From positions 2,852,001-2,916,000 of the forward strand of contig NZ_CP119127.1 in NCBI RefSeq assembly GCF_030128825.1: a stretch of 64,000 nt of DNA, in the 5' to 3' direction. Shown here piece after piece: positions 11,505 through 20,687 of this stretch. Under the pieces are notes generated by a model. That model had not been told where the DNA came from. It saw only the letters and a program-made list of their open reading frames with translations, and did not search any database. A program made the translations under genes and the position numbers. The stretch is from Sphingobium sp. WTD-1 (lineage in GTDB: Bacteria > Pseudomonadota > Alphaproteobacteria > Sphingomonadales > Sphingomonadaceae). Each line of letters opens with the position of its first letter. Position 1 is the stretch's first letter.

Positions 11505-12503
11505 ATGGACGACTTTTCCCTGCCCAGCCTTCGTGCCGCCGCCGCCATGGTTCATGACCAGGTGCCGCCGACCCCGCAATATGCCTGGCCGCTGCTGGCC
11601 GGGCGGATCGGCGTTGAAACCTGGGTCAAGCATGAGAACCACACGCCGACCGGCGCTTTCAAGGTGCGCGGCGCCATCACCTATATCGACTGGCTGCGCC
11701 GCACCCATCCCGAGGTGACGGGCATCATCACCGCGACCCGCGGCAATCATGGCCAGGCGCAGGTGCGCGCGGCCCGCGCCGCCGGTCTTCAGGCGACGAT
11801 CGTCGTTCCCCACGGCAATGCGCTGGAAAAGAATGCGGCGATGCGCGCATTCGGCGCGACCCTGATCGAACATGGCCATGATTTCGACAGCGCCAAGGCG
11901 GAGGCGGTGCGCCTGGCCGCCGAGCAGGGACTGTTCATGGTCCCGGCCTATCATGAACAACTGGTGCGCGGTGTCGCCAGCTATGGGCTGGAACTGTTCG
12001 ATGCGGTGCCGGACCTCGACACTGTCTATGTCCCCGTCGGTTGCGGATCGGGCCTGTGCGCCACGATCGCGGCAAGGGATGCGCTGGGCCTCAAGACCAA
12101 GGTCGTCGGCGTCGTGTCCGCCCATGTCGATGCCGCCAAGCGCTCGTTCGAGGCAGGGCAATTGCTGACCAGCCCGACCGCCTATACCTTTGCCGATGGC
12201 GTTGCCGTCTGCACCCCGGTCCAGGCCGCGCTCGACTATTTCGGGCCGCGCGCCGATCGCTTCGTCGGCGTCACCGATGACGAGGTGGCCGACGCCATCC
12301 GCATCTATTGGCAGGACACCCATAATCTGGCCGAGGGCGCCGGTGCGGTGGCGCTGGCCGCGCTGATCCAGGAAAAGGAGCAGATGCGCGGCAAGAAGGT
12401 TGCGGTTATCCTCTCGGGCGGTAATGGCGACATGAGCCAGATGGCACAGATATTGGGCGGCGAAACGCCGCGCGTCACGACGGATATGCGGAAGGCGATA
12501 TGA
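11505..12503 (+). CDS. threonine dehydratase-like PLP enzyme
   Basis: Fold type II PLP enzyme of the serine/threonine dehydratase family (332 aa). The PLP lysine is Lys53 in PTGAFKVRGA; the substrate loop is TRGNHGQ; the phosphate-binding Gly loop is VGCGSGLC; SGGNGD closes the site near the C-terminus. There is no C-terminal ACT regulatory domain, so it is a catabolic/short form rather than IlvA with isoleucine feedback. The ATG at 11505 was chosen because family similarity begins there; the longer frame runs back into the palindromic repeats. The stop overlaps the metZ start (ATGA), pointing to co-translation with a sulfur amino-acid enzyme. Confidence 0.88.
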   Translation: MDDFSLPSLRAAAAMVHDQVPPTPQYAWPLLAGRIGVETWVKHENHTPTGAFKVRGAITYIDWLRRTHPEVTGIITATRGNHGQAQVRAARAAGLQATIVVPHGNALEKNAAMRAFGATLIEHGHDFDSAKAEAVRLAAEQGLFMVPAYHEQLVRGVASYGLELFDAVPDLDTVYVPVGCGSGLCATIAARDALGLKTKVVGVVSAHVDAAKRSFEAGQLLTSPTAYTFADGVAVCTPVQAALDYFGPRADRFVGVTDDEVADAIRIYWQDTHNLAEGAGAVALAALIQEKEQMRGKKVAVILSGGNGDMSQMAQILGGETPRVTTDMRKAI

Positions 12504-13708
12504 AGCGGAAGAGCGGGCAGAACCCTGAGATCACCAAGAACTGGAAGCCGGCGACACTGGCCATCCGGGGCGGCACCGCGCGCACCGAATATGGCGAGAC
12601 GTCCGAGGCCCTGTTCCTGTCCAGCGGCTATTGCTATGACCGGGCCGAGGATGCCGCCGCGCGCTTCGCCGGTGAACAGCAGGGCATGACCTATAGCCGG
12701 CTGCAGAACCCGACTGTCGAGATGCTGGAGCAGCGGATCGCCCTGCTGGAAGGCGCCGAAGCCTGTCGCGCGACTGCGACCGGCATGGCGGCGATGACCG
12801 CCGCCCTGCTGTGCCAGCTGTCGGCCGGCGACCATGTCGTCGCGGCCAAGGCGGCCTTTGGCTCGTGCCGCTGGCTGGTCGACACGCTGCTGCCCAAGTT
12901 CGGCATCGCGACGACGACGATCGACGGCAGCGACGTTGCGGCCTGGGAAGCGGCGGCACAGGCCAATACCAAGGTCTTCTTCTTCGAGACGCCGGCCAAC
13001 CCGACCATGGACGTGGTCGACATCGCCGCCGTCTGCGCGATCGCCAAGGCCCGCGGCATCACCACCGTCGTCGACAACGCCTTCGCCTCGCCCGCGCTGC
13101 AGCGGCCGATGGAGTTCGGCGCCGATGTCGTCGCCTATAGCGCGACCAAGATGATGGACGGGCAGGGCCGCGTGCTGGCCGGCGCCATCTGTGGCAGCCG
13201 CGACTGGATCGACAATGTGCTGCTGCCCTTCCACCGCAACACCGGCCCGACGCTCAGCGCGTTCAACGCCTGGGTGGTGCTGAAGGGGCTGGAGACGCTG
13301 GACCTGCGCATCCGCCGCCAGAGCGAGAATGCGCTCAAGGTCGCCCAGTTCCTGGAAACCCGCCTGCCCAAGGTCAATTATCCGGGGCTGGAGAGCCACC
13401 CGCAGCACGCGCTGGCGATGCAGCAGATGGATGCGGCCGGGCCGATCTTCTCGCTCTATGTCGGTGGCGGCCGGGCGGAGGCGCATGGCCTGCTCAATGC
13501 GCTGGAACTGGTCGATATCAGCAACAATATCGGCGATTCACGCTCGCTGATGACCCACCCGGCATCGACCACCCATTTCGGCATGGCCGAAGAGGCGCGG
13601 CTGGAAGTCGGCATCACCGAGGATATGCTGCGCCTGAACGTCGGCCTGGAAGATCCGGACGATGTGATCGCGGACTTCGACCAGGCGCTCAAGACGATAG
13701 GGCGTTGA
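12500..13708 (+). CDS. metZ: O-succinylhomoserine sulfhydrylase
   Basis: Cys/Met-metabolism PLP enzyme that makes homocysteine from an O-acylhomoserine and sulfide (402 aa). The PLP lysine is Lys217 in YSATKMMDGQGRV; MTYSRLQNPTVEMLE and FFETPANPTMDVVD are family signatures. The GQGRVLAGAICG segment resembles MetZ rather than cystathionine gamma-synthase, but related activities cannot be fully excluded from sequence. Overlaps the upstream dehydratase by four bases and is followed closely by apaG, so the four genes 11505-14927 are probably one transcript. Confidence 0.9.
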   Translation: MKRKSGQNPEITKNWKPATLAIRGGTARTEYGETSEALFLSSGYCYDRAEDAAARFAGEQQGMTYSRLQNPTVEMLEQRIALLEGAEACRATATGMAAMTAALLCQLSAGDHVVAAKAAFGSCRWLVDTLLPKFGIATTTIDGSDVAAWEAAAQANTKVFFFETPANPTMDVVDIAAVCAIAKARGITTVVDNAFASPALQRPMEFGADVVAYSATKMMDGQGRVLAGAICGSRDWIDNVLLPFHRNTGPTLSAFNAWVVLKGLETLDLRIRRQSENALKVAQFLETRLPKVNYPGLESHPQHALAMQQMDAAGPIFSLYVGGGRAEAHGLLNALELVDISNNIGDSRSLMTHPASTTHFGMAEEARLEVGITEDMLRLNVGLEDPDDVIADFDQALKTIGR

Positions 13709-13740
13709 CGGAACCGGGCAGGGAGGCGCATGCGGGAGAT

Positions 13741-14139
13741 ATGAACGCATTGTTCCCCCTGCACGCGACGACACGGGACATCATTGTCCATGTCGCCGTG
13801 ACCTTTCTGCCCGAACAGTCGGAGCCGGACCGGGGGCGCTGGTTCTGGGCCTATCATATCCGGATTGAAAATCAGGGCGAACAGCCGGTGCAACTGCTGA
13901 GCCGCCACTGGATCATCACCGATGGGCGGGGCATTCAGCAGGAATTGGAGGGTGAAGGCGTGATCGGGGAGCAACCGGTGGTGCAACCGGGCAAAAGCTA
14001 TGACTATGTGTCGGGCTGCCCGCTCAACACGGCGACGGGGTCGATGCGCGGCGCCTATACGATGATCGGTTCCAATGGCGAGACGTTTGAAGTGACCATC
14101 CCCCATTTCGCGCTGATCGCGCCGGCGGTGGCCGAATGA
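13741..14139 (+). CDS. apaG: ApaG (CO2+/Mg2+ efflux-associated, ApaG domain protein)
   Basis: Stand-alone ApaG domain, an immunoglobulin-like beta sandwich, 132 aa from ATG 13741. Typical blocks are AYHIRIENQGEQPVQLLSRH, WIITDGRG and VVQPGKSYDYVSGCPL. The biochemical role is unsettled; in enterics apaG sits with apaH and ksgA. Here it follows metZ and overlaps the next LysR gene in an ATGA arrangement. A TTG-started extension from 13705 overlaps metZ but adds no family sequence. Confidence 0.9.
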   Translation: MNALFPLHATTRDIIVHVAVTFLPEQSEPDRGRWFWAYHIRIENQGEQPVQLLSRHWIITDGRGIQQELEGEGVIGEQPVVQPGKSYDYVSGCPLNTATGSMRGAYTMIGSNGETFEVTIPHFALIAPAVAE

Positions 14140-14927
14140 AGCGGACCCATTTGCCGCTCAACGGCCTGCGCGTGCTGGATGCAGCGGCACGCCACCTGTC
14201 CTTCACCCGTGCGGCCGACGAACTGGCGGTGACGCCGGCGGCGGTCGGCCAGCAGATCCGCGCGCTGGAGGATATGTTGGGCGTGGTGCTGTTTCGCCGC
14301 ACGCCCAAGGGGCTGGAACTGACGCCCGAGACCGAGGCGGGGCTGGAAGCGCTACGGGCTGGTTTCCTGGAGTTCGAGGAAGCGGTGCGGGCGATGCAGG
14401 CTGGCCAGTCCAGTTCGTCGCTGACGATCGCCGCGCCGCGCGATATCACCGCCAAATGGCTGCAATCGCGTCTGGCCGCCTATGCTGCGGGCCAGCCCGG
14501 CCTGACCTTCTCGCTGGTTGCTGCCGACGAGGCGCTGGACTTTACCGAGGCCAATCTGGATCTGGCGCTGCGCCTGACCGATGGCGCGGGCGAGCATGAG
14601 GGGATCAAGATCGGCGAAACCGCCTTCGTCACCGTGGAAGCGGCGGCGGGCGGGCCGGAACAGCGGATCGAATGGCCGGGCTGCCCCTCGGGCGACCTGC
14701 CCGCCGCGATCCGGGTGGCGGATGCGGGCCTTGCGATCGAGGCGGCGGCGAACGGCTTTGGCCGGGCGAGCGTGCCGCTGCTGCTGGCGCAGGCGGATAT
14801 CGAGAATGGACGGGTGCGCAAGGTGGGCGATGCCCTGCCGACGATGCTCAGCTACTGGCTGATCGCGCCGCTGCCGCAATGGCGCCAGAAGAAGGTCAAG
14901 GCGCTGGTCGAGGCGCTCACAGCCTGA
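14136..14927 (+). CDS. LysR-family regulator, GcvA-like, short
   Basis: 263 aa, shorter than the usual 290-310. Residues 1-65 form a clear LysR helix-turn-helix (FTRAADELAVTPAAVGQQI, then ALEDMLGVVLFRRTP), of the GcvA/AmpR-like subgroup. The effector domain appears compact: part of the second subdomain between about 170 and 200 seems reduced. Co-transcribed with the dehydratase-metZ-apaG run, so it may be read through from there rather than regulating it; its target is unknown. Confidence 0.85.
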   Translation: MKRTHLPLNGLRVLDAAARHLSFTRAADELAVTPAAVGQQIRALEDMLGVVLFRRTPKGLELTPETEAGLEALRAGFLEFEEAVRAMQAGQSSSSLTIAAPRDITAKWLQSRLAAYAAGQPGLTFSLVAADEALDFTEANLDLALRLTDGAGEHEGIKIGETAFVTVEAAAGGPEQRIEWPGCPSGDLPAAIRVADAGLAIEAAANGFGRASVPLLLAQADIENGRVRKVGDALPTMLSYWLIAPLPQWRQKKVKALVEALTA

Positions 14928-15095
14928 TCCGGCGGGGCCGGGAAAATAGGATTTCGGCCGCTTAACTGCGCATATTTCCCGCACATTTCGACATTAAATG
15001 TCCAACTGGTGATGGATTGTTACGCGCTCCGTTCATGTCCCTTCGGGCATGTATAGAGGATCGGCGGCGTGTAGGACAGGCACCGGACCGGGCGA

Positions 15096-16370
15096 TCAGT
15101 CGGCCAGCAGGTTGAGCGCGCGCGTCATCAGCATGACGAAGCGGCCTTCGTCGACGCGGGCGACCGGATCGTTCCAGGCGCCGCTGACCGCGTAATATTG
15201 GCCGTCCTGCGCCTGCACCAGGAAGTTCATGGCAATGACGCCGGGTTCGCTGCCGCCCTTATAGCCGAAATAGCGCCAGCGTTTCGCGTTGGCGGGGGCG
15301 ATGCCCGGATTGACCGCCATGATCGACAGGGCGTCGCCGCCGTTGCGGCGCAGCCAGTCAAGCTGGGCGATTTCCTCCAGCGGGCTGGCGAACCATTCGA
15401 GCGTGTCGATCGCCACCGGATTTTCCGACACGGTGCCGACATCCACATGGGTCGCGGTCAGCCGGGCGGCGGCCTCCCGCAACAGGGCGCGGCGATCGGC
15501 GATGGTTCCGCCCTCATAACGGCGGCGCAATTCGGCATTGGCCGGCATCTTGAGGGCAAAGGCCTCGGCCGTGGTCAGCATAGGCAGGCTGCGGGGATCG
15601 GCGATGCCGAAGCGCTGGCGCATGGCATCGACCTTGTCGCGGCCCAGGCCCAGCAGCAACGTGTCCGACGCGCTATTGTCGCTTTCGGCGATCATCGCGG
15701 TCGCCAGGCTGTGCAGCGTCATCGGCGCGTGATCGGGCCATGCCATCAGCCGGCCGGAAAAGCTTTTCGGACCGAGCGGCATGACGTCGCTCCAGCGCCG
15801 CTCGCCGGCCTGCACCGCACGCGCCAGTTCGGCCAGCACGGTCAGCTTGAAGGAGGAGCCGGTCGCCATCGGCTGGTCGGGATGGTGCGACTGGAGCAGG
15901 ACGGGACCGGCATCGGTCAGCCGGGCGATGGCGAAGCTGCTGCGGCCGGGCAGGGCGGCGATGTCGCGCAGCACCGCAGCCATGCTGTCATCGGCCTGGC
16001 GGCTGCCGATGATGCGTAGGCCGACGACGCGATTGGGCGGATCGGGGGCGATCACCAGCGTGATCGCGACGATCGCCCGTTCGTAGCGGACCTCCATCTG
16101 CCCGGCGGTTGCGCTCTGCTGGGTGACGGCGCCAAGCGCGACCGGGCGGCCATGCTGGCGGCGCAGGTCGGCGGCGAGTGTACGCCAGCGGTCGACCGGG
16201 ATCGCGTCGATGAAAACGGGGGAGAAGAAGTCGGCTTCGTTACCGGGGCCGGCGAGGATGGTCACCAGTTGCGTGGCGCGCGCGCGAAAGGCGGGGCTGG
16301 GGTCAGCCATGGCGCGGGCGGGCAGCAGCGCCATCCCGATGAGGACAAGCGCGGCCGCCAGCAGCCTCAT
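15096..16370 (-). CDS. secreted serine hydrolase, class A beta-lactamase fold
   Basis: 424-aa exported protein with a signal peptide (residues 1-22, ALLPARAMA). An N-terminal domain of about 110 residues, probably a beta-rich DUF3887/Cpe-like module, precedes a beta-lactamase/penicillin-binding-like domain. Active-site motifs are readable: SxxK as Ser172-Ser-Phe-Lys175, SDN at 230-232, and KGG at 371-373 in place of KTG. I do not find a convincing Glu166-type residue in an omega loop, so it may be a peptidase or esterase rather than an antibiotic-hydrolysing enzyme. The gene start overlaps the parE stop by four bases. Confidence 0.8.
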   Translation of the reverse strand: MRLLAAALVLIGMALLPARAMADPSPAFRARATQLVTILAGPGNEADFFSPVFIDAIPVDRWRTLAADLRRQHGRPVALGAVTQQSATAGQMEVRYERAIVAITLVIAPDPPNRVVGLRIIGSRQADDSMAAVLRDIAALPGRSSFAIARLTDAGPVLLQSHHPDQPMATGSSFKLTVLAELARAVQAGERRWSDVMPLGPKSFSGRLMAWPDHAPMTLHSLATAMIAESDNSASDTLLLGLGRDKVDAMRQRFGIADPRSLPMLTTAEAFALKMPANAELRRRYEGGTIADRRALLREAAARLTATHVDVGTVSENPVAIDTLEWFASPLEEIAQLDWLRRNGGDALSIMAVNPGIAPANAKRWRYFGYKGGSEPGVIAMNFLVQAQDGQYYAVSGAWNDPVARVDEGRFVMLMTRALNLLAD

Positions 16371-18346
16371 GCGTCAATCGCTTCCTCATCGACCGCTGCT
16401 GCATTTTCCTGGATGAAGGCGAAACGATGGGCCGGGTTGGTGCCCATCAGCCGCTCGACCAGATCGCGCACCTGCTGCCGATCCTCGATATCGTCGGGCA
16501 GGGTGATGCGGATGAGGCTGCGGGTCTTGGGGTCCATGGTGGTCTCGCGCAGCTGCATCGGGTTCATTTCGCCCAGCCCCTTGAAGCGGCTGATCTCGAC
16601 CTTCTTGCCCTTGAACTCCTTGGCCAGCATCGCCTCGCGCTGGGCATCGTCCATCGCATAGAGGCTCTTGCCGCCGGCGGTCAGGCGATAGAGCGGCGGC
16701 TGGGCAAGGAAGAGATGGCCGCGGCGCACCAGTTCGGGCATTTCCTGAAAGAAGAAGGTCATCAGCAGGGTGGCGATATGGGCGCCATCGACATCGGCGT
16801 CGGTCATGATGACGATGCGTTCGTAGCGCAGATTGTCGGGGTTGCAATCCTTGCGTGTGCCGCAGCCCAGCGCCAGGATCATGTCGGCAATTTCCTGGTT
16901 TGCCAATATCTTGGCGGTGTTTGCTGAGGCGACGTTGAGGATCTTGCCGCGCAGGGGCAGGATCGCCTGCGTCTTGCGGTCGCGGGCCTGCTTGGCCGAT
17001 CCGCCGGCCGAGTCGCCTTCGACCAGAAAGATTTCAGCGCCTTCCGGGTCATCATTCGAACAATCTGTGAGCTTGCCGGGCAGGCGCAGCTTGCGCGCGC
17101 TGGTGGCGGTCTTGCGCTTGACCTCCTTTTCCTGCTTGCGCTTCAGGCGCTCGTCCATGCGGTCGATGACATAGGCGAGCAGCGCCTTGCCCCGGTCCAT
17201 ATGGTCGGTCAGGAAATGGTCGAAATGGTCGCGCACGGCATTTTCGACCAGGCGCGCGGCGTCCGGGCTGGTCAGGCGATCCTTGGTCTGGCTCTGGAAC
17301 TGGGGATCGCGAATGAAGACCGACAGCATGATTTCCGATGACGTCATGATGTCGTCGGCGGTGATGTCCTTCGCCTTCTTCTGCCCCACCAGTTCGCCAA
17401 AGGCGCGGATGCCCTTCACCAGCGCGGCGCGCAGGCCGTTTTCATGGGTGCCGCCATCGGGCGTGGGAATGGTGTTGCAATACCAGCTATAGCTGCCGTC
17501 GGACCAGAGCGGCCAGGCGACCGCCCATTCGACCCGGCCGGCTTCGCCCGGAAAATCCTGATTGCCCGAGAAGAATTGGGTGGTGGCGCATTCGCGGTCG
17601 CCCAGTTGCTCCTTCAGATGGTCGGCCAGGCCGCCGGGGAACTGGAACACCGCTTCGGGCGGGGTGTCGTCACCGATCAGTTCGGGCGCGCATTTCCAGC
17701 GTATCTCGACCCCGGCGAACAGATAGGCCTTGGACCGGGCGAGACGATAGAGCTTGGCCGGCTTGAATTTCTGCTCGCCGAAAATTTCGCTGTCAGGGAT
17801 GAAACTAACCGCGGTGCCGCGCCGGTTGGGGGCGGCGCCGACCTTTTCCAGCCCGCTGGTGGGCAGGCCCTGGCTGAAGCTCTGGCGGAACAGCTCCTTG
17901 TTGCGTGCTACCTCGACCACCGTCTTGATCGACAGGGCGTTGACGACGCTGATGCCCACGCCATGCAGGCCGCCCGAGGTGGCATAGGCCTTGCCCTCGA
18001 ACTTGCCGCCCGAATGGAGCGTGGTGAGGATGACTTCCAGCGCCGACTTGCCGGGGAATTTCGGGTGGTCGTCCACCGGAATGCCGCGACCATTGTCGGT
18101 GATGGTCAGCTTGTTGCCCGGTTCCAGGCTGATCTCGATCCGGGTGGCATGGCCGGCGACGGCTTCGTCCATGCTGTTGTCGAGCACTTCGGAGGCGAGA
18201 TGGTGAAAGGCGCGCTCGTCAATGCCGCCAATATACATGCCCGGACGGCGCCGGACCGGCTCCAGCCCTTCGAGCACTTCGATGGTGGAGGCGTCATAGC
18301 CCGGCGAGGTGGTGGACTGGGCGGAGGCGAACAGGTCTTCGGACAT
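16367..18346 (-). CDS. parE: DNA topoisomerase IV subunit B
   Basis: ATPase subunit of topoisomerase IV, which unlinks daughter chromosomes with ParC (encoded at 40858-43185). 659 aa. The GHKL ATPase shows VLDNSMDEAVAGH, DNGRGIP and GGLHGVG; the TOPRIM domain shows LVEGDSAGGSAK, the conserved acidic DADVDGAHI, and the C-terminal ISRFKGLGEMNP region. It is ParE rather than GyrB because of its moderate length and LPLRGKILNV context typical of alphaproteobacterial ParE. Begins a two-gene unit with the secreted hydrolase. Confidence 0.95.
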   Translation of the reverse strand: MSEDLFASAQSTTSPGYDASTIEVLEGLEPVRRRPGMYIGGIDERAFHHLASEVLDNSMDEAVAGHATRIEISLEPGNKLTITDNGRGIPVDDHPKFPGKSALEVILTTLHSGGKFEGKAYATSGGLHGVGISVVNALSIKTVVEVARNKELFRQSFSQGLPTSGLEKVGAAPNRRGTAVSFIPDSEIFGEQKFKPAKLYRLARSKAYLFAGVEIRWKCAPELIGDDTPPEAVFQFPGGLADHLKEQLGDRECATTQFFSGNQDFPGEAGRVEWAVAWPLWSDGSYSWYCNTIPTPDGGTHENGLRAALVKGIRAFGELVGQKKAKDITADDIMTSSEIMLSVFIRDPQFQSQTKDRLTSPDAARLVENAVRDHFDHFLTDHMDRGKALLAYVIDRMDERLKRKQEKEVKRKTATSARKLRLPGKLTDCSNDDPEGAEIFLVEGDSAGGSAKQARDRKTQAILPLRGKILNVASANTAKILANQEIADMILALGCGTRKDCNPDNLRYERIVIMTDADVDGAHIATLLMTFFFQEMPELVRRGHLFLAQPPLYRLTAGGKSLYAMDDAQREAMLAKEFKGKKVEISRFKGLGEMNPMQLRETTMDPKTRSLIRITLPDDIEDRQQVRDLVERLMGTNPAHRFAFIQENAAAVDEEAIDA

Positions 18347-18499
18347 TCCGCCAAGCTATAGGCAGCCGGGCGTCGGGCGCAAGCGCTGCGCGCACGTGAT
18401 CGTCAGCAATCAATTGTTACAAGCCGTGGTGCAACAAATCGGCCGTCCGGTCGGTTACCTCCATCAGGGTATATTCCCAAGGTCAGGCTGGAGAAATTC

Positions 18500-19342
18500 A
18501 TGACATTCAAGCATTTTGCGCCGATCGGCGCCACGCTGGCGCTCGCCCTGGCGACGCCGGCAATGGCGCAGCAGGATAGCGGCAAGGTCGACTGGACCGG
18601 CCCCTATGTCGGCGGCTCCTTTGGCTATAACTGGTCGAAAGGTGATGGTGGCGAACATCTGCGCTTCGACACGGACGGGGACGGCAATTATGATAATGTC
18701 GTCACCACGGCGGCCGGGGCCAATGCCTTTTCGCCCGGCACCTGCGGCGGTTCGGCACGGGGCGCGACGCCGGCCAGCGGCTGCAATGGCGACAAGGATG
18801 CGATCGGCTGGATGGGCCATGTCGGCTATGACCGGCAGTTCGGCAATATCGTCGCGGGCATCGTCGGCGAAGCGGGCAAGGCCTATGTCAGCGACAGCGT
18901 GACCGAATATTCGACCACGCCGGCCAGCTATACCATGACCCGGCGGATCGGCTGGAACGCCAATCTGCGCGCGCGGCTGGGCTATACCACCGATGGCGGC
19001 GTCATGCCCTACATCACCGGCGGCCTGGCCTATGCCAAGGTGAAGAATCATTTCGACACCAGCAACACCGCCAACAGCTTCACCGAATATGATCGCAAGG
19101 AAGATGCCTGGGGCTACACGATGGGCGGCGGTGTCGAGGCCAAGGTCGCGCAGAATTTCTCGATCGGCGCGCGCTATCTTTGGACCCGTTACAATACCGG
19201 CGACTATCGCGTCGATGTGGGGCAGGGCGGCGCGCCCGCGACCAACCCCTTCATCATTACGCCATCCGGCGGCACCAGCATCAACCGTGGCGACAAGTTC
19301 GACAATCAGAGCCTGATGGCGACCGCCAGCTTCCGCTTCTGA
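18500..19342 (+). CDS. outer-membrane beta-barrel protein
   Basis: 280-aa exported protein: signal peptide with cleavage near ATPAMA-QQ (about residue 24), then alternating amphipathic strands typical of an eight-stranded Omp25/OmpA-like porin-family barrel. Strand-like pieces include YVGGSFGYNW, NLRARLGYT, ITGGLAYAKV and SIGARYLWTRY, and it ends in a C-terminal Phe (TASFRF), the outer-membrane insertion signal. An insert at about 75-95 with two cysteines may be an extracellular loop. GGAG precedes the ATG. Single gene flanked by a terminator. Confidence 0.88.
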   Translation: MTFKHFAPIGATLALALATPAMAQQDSGKVDWTGPYVGGSFGYNWSKGDGGEHLRFDTDGDGNYDNVVTTAAGANAFSPGTCGGSARGATPASGCNGDKDAIGWMGHVGYDRQFGNIVAGIVGEAGKAYVSDSVTEYSTTPASYTMTRRIGWNANLRARLGYTTDGGVMPYITGGLAYAKVKNHFDTSNTANSFTEYDRKEDAWGYTMGGGVEAKVAQNFSIGARYLWTRYNTGDYRVDVGQGGAPATNPFIITPSGGTSINRGDKFDNQSLMATASFRF

Positions 19343-19354
19343 TCCGCCGCAATG

Positions 19355-19383
19355 AAGGGGCCGGGGCGATGTTCCGGCCCTTT
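19355..19383 (+). terminator. terminator after outer-membrane barrel gene
   Basis: AAGGGGCCGG and CCGGCCCTTT form a stem with a nine-base loop, followed by a short pyrimidine tract (TTTCCTGTTG), 13 bases past the stop. Confidence 0.65.
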
Positions 19384-19457
19384 CCTGTTGTGATCTTTAC
19401 CTGATCCCGCGCCCGACATAGCTTCCCGCCGACAGGATATGGCGGGAGGTCGAGAAT

Positions 19458-20636
19458 ATGGCGGCAGGTTTCAACCCCGATGCGGCGACCGCCGCCTATC
19501 TGGCGACGCTGTCGCCGGCCCAGCATGAACGGGCGATCGCCTATACCCAGGGCGGCCACTGGCTGTTGCTGTGGGGCATGGTGGTGACACTGGTCGCCAT
19601 GGCGCTGATCTGGCGCAGCGGCCTGCTGGTGCGGCTCGGTCGGCGGGTGCATGTGCGGCGCCCCAATCTGGCGGTGTTTCTGTCCGCCTTGCTCTTCTTC
19701 CTGCTCGACTGGTTGATCGAACTGCCCTGGTCCATCTACGCCAATTGGGGACGCGAGCGCAGCTATGGGCTGACCAGCCAGGGTTTTGACGGCTGGCTGG
19801 GTGAGGACATATTGTCGACTGCAATCAGCCTGCCGTTGCTGGCGCTGCTGGCGGTCGCCATCTGTGCGCTGATGCGGCGGACGCCGCGCTGGTGGTGGGC
19901 CTGGTCGGGGCTGGTGGTGGTGCTGGGCATCATCCTGATGGTGGTGATTGCGCCGGTGGCGATCGAGCCGCTGTTCAATACATATACGCCAGCGCCCGCC
20001 GGGCCGACCCGCGATGCGGTGGTCGAACTGGCCCATCGTGCCGGCGTGCCGGGCGACAAAATCTATATCTATGACGGGTCGAAGCAGTCGGAACGCTATA
20101 CCGCCAATGTCTCCGGCCTGCTCGGCACGGCGCGGGTGGCGATGAGTGATGTCATGTTCAAGCGCGGCGCCGACCTGGCCGAGGTGCGCGGTGTGGTGGG
20201 CCATGAAATGGGCCATTATGCCGAACATCATGTGCTGTGGCTGGCGGGCGGCATGAGCCTGCTGGCGATGCTGCTTTTCTTCCTGGTCGACCGGCTCTAT
20301 CCGGTGGCGGCGCGCTGGTTCGGCGCCGGTAGCGCGATCAGCGATCCGGCACATATGCCGGTGGCCTGGGCGGTGGCGGCGGTGGTCGGGATAGTCCTGG
20401 TGCCGCTGATGAACAGCATTAGCCGCTATGACGAGAATGCCGCCGACCGTTTCTCGCTCAAGGTCGCGCATGAACCCGATGGCTTGGCCAAGGCGCTGGT
20501 CAAGACGATCGAATACCGCGCCTCATCCCCCTCGCGACTGGAGGAAATCCTGTTCTACGATCATCCCAGCGTCGAGCGGCGCGTCCATGCCGCGATGGTC
20601 TGGAAGGCGGAAAATCCGCAACTGGTCGGCAAATAG
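19458..20636 (+). CDS. M48 family metalloprotease, Ste24/CAAX-like
   Basis: 392-aa inner-membrane zinc protease related to the eukaryotic CAAX protease Ste24. Several hydrophobic helices span residues 30-185 and 265-330. The zinc-binding HEMGH is at 249-253 in VVGHEMGHYAEHH, and the third ligand is the Glu of YDENAADRFSLK. Bacterial members probably clear damaged or stuck membrane proteins. ATG follows GGGAGG. A perfect bidirectional hairpin separates it from the convergent gcrA. Confidence 0.92.
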   Translation: MAAGFNPDAATAAYLATLSPAQHERAIAYTQGGHWLLLWGMVVTLVAMALIWRSGLLVRLGRRVHVRRPNLAVFLSALLFFLLDWLIELPWSIYANWGRERSYGLTSQGFDGWLGEDILSTAISLPLLALLAVAICALMRRTPRWWWAWSGLVVVLGIILMVVIAPVAIEPLFNTYTPAPAGPTRDAVVELAHRAGVPGDKIYIYDGSKQSERYTANVSGLLGTARVAMSDVMFKRGADLAEVRGVVGHEMGHYAEHHVLWLAGGMSLLAMLLFFLVDRLYPVAARWFGAGSAISDPAHMPVAWAVAAVVGIVLVPLMNSISRYDENAADRFSLKVAHEPDGLAKALVKTIEYRASSPSRLEEILFYDHPSVERRVHAAMVWKAENPQLVGK

Positions 20637-20647
20637 GGACAAAAGAA

Positions 20648-20671
20648 AAGGCCGCCCGGTGGGGCGGCCTT
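20648..20671. terminator. bidirectional terminator between M48 protease and gcrA
   Basis: AAGGCCGCCC and GGGCGGCCTT form a ten-base perfect stem with a four-base loop. A-rich sequence on the left and CCTTGTC on the right let it serve both convergent genes. Confidence 0.75.
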
Positions 20672-20687
20672 CCTTGTCTCGTTGCGC

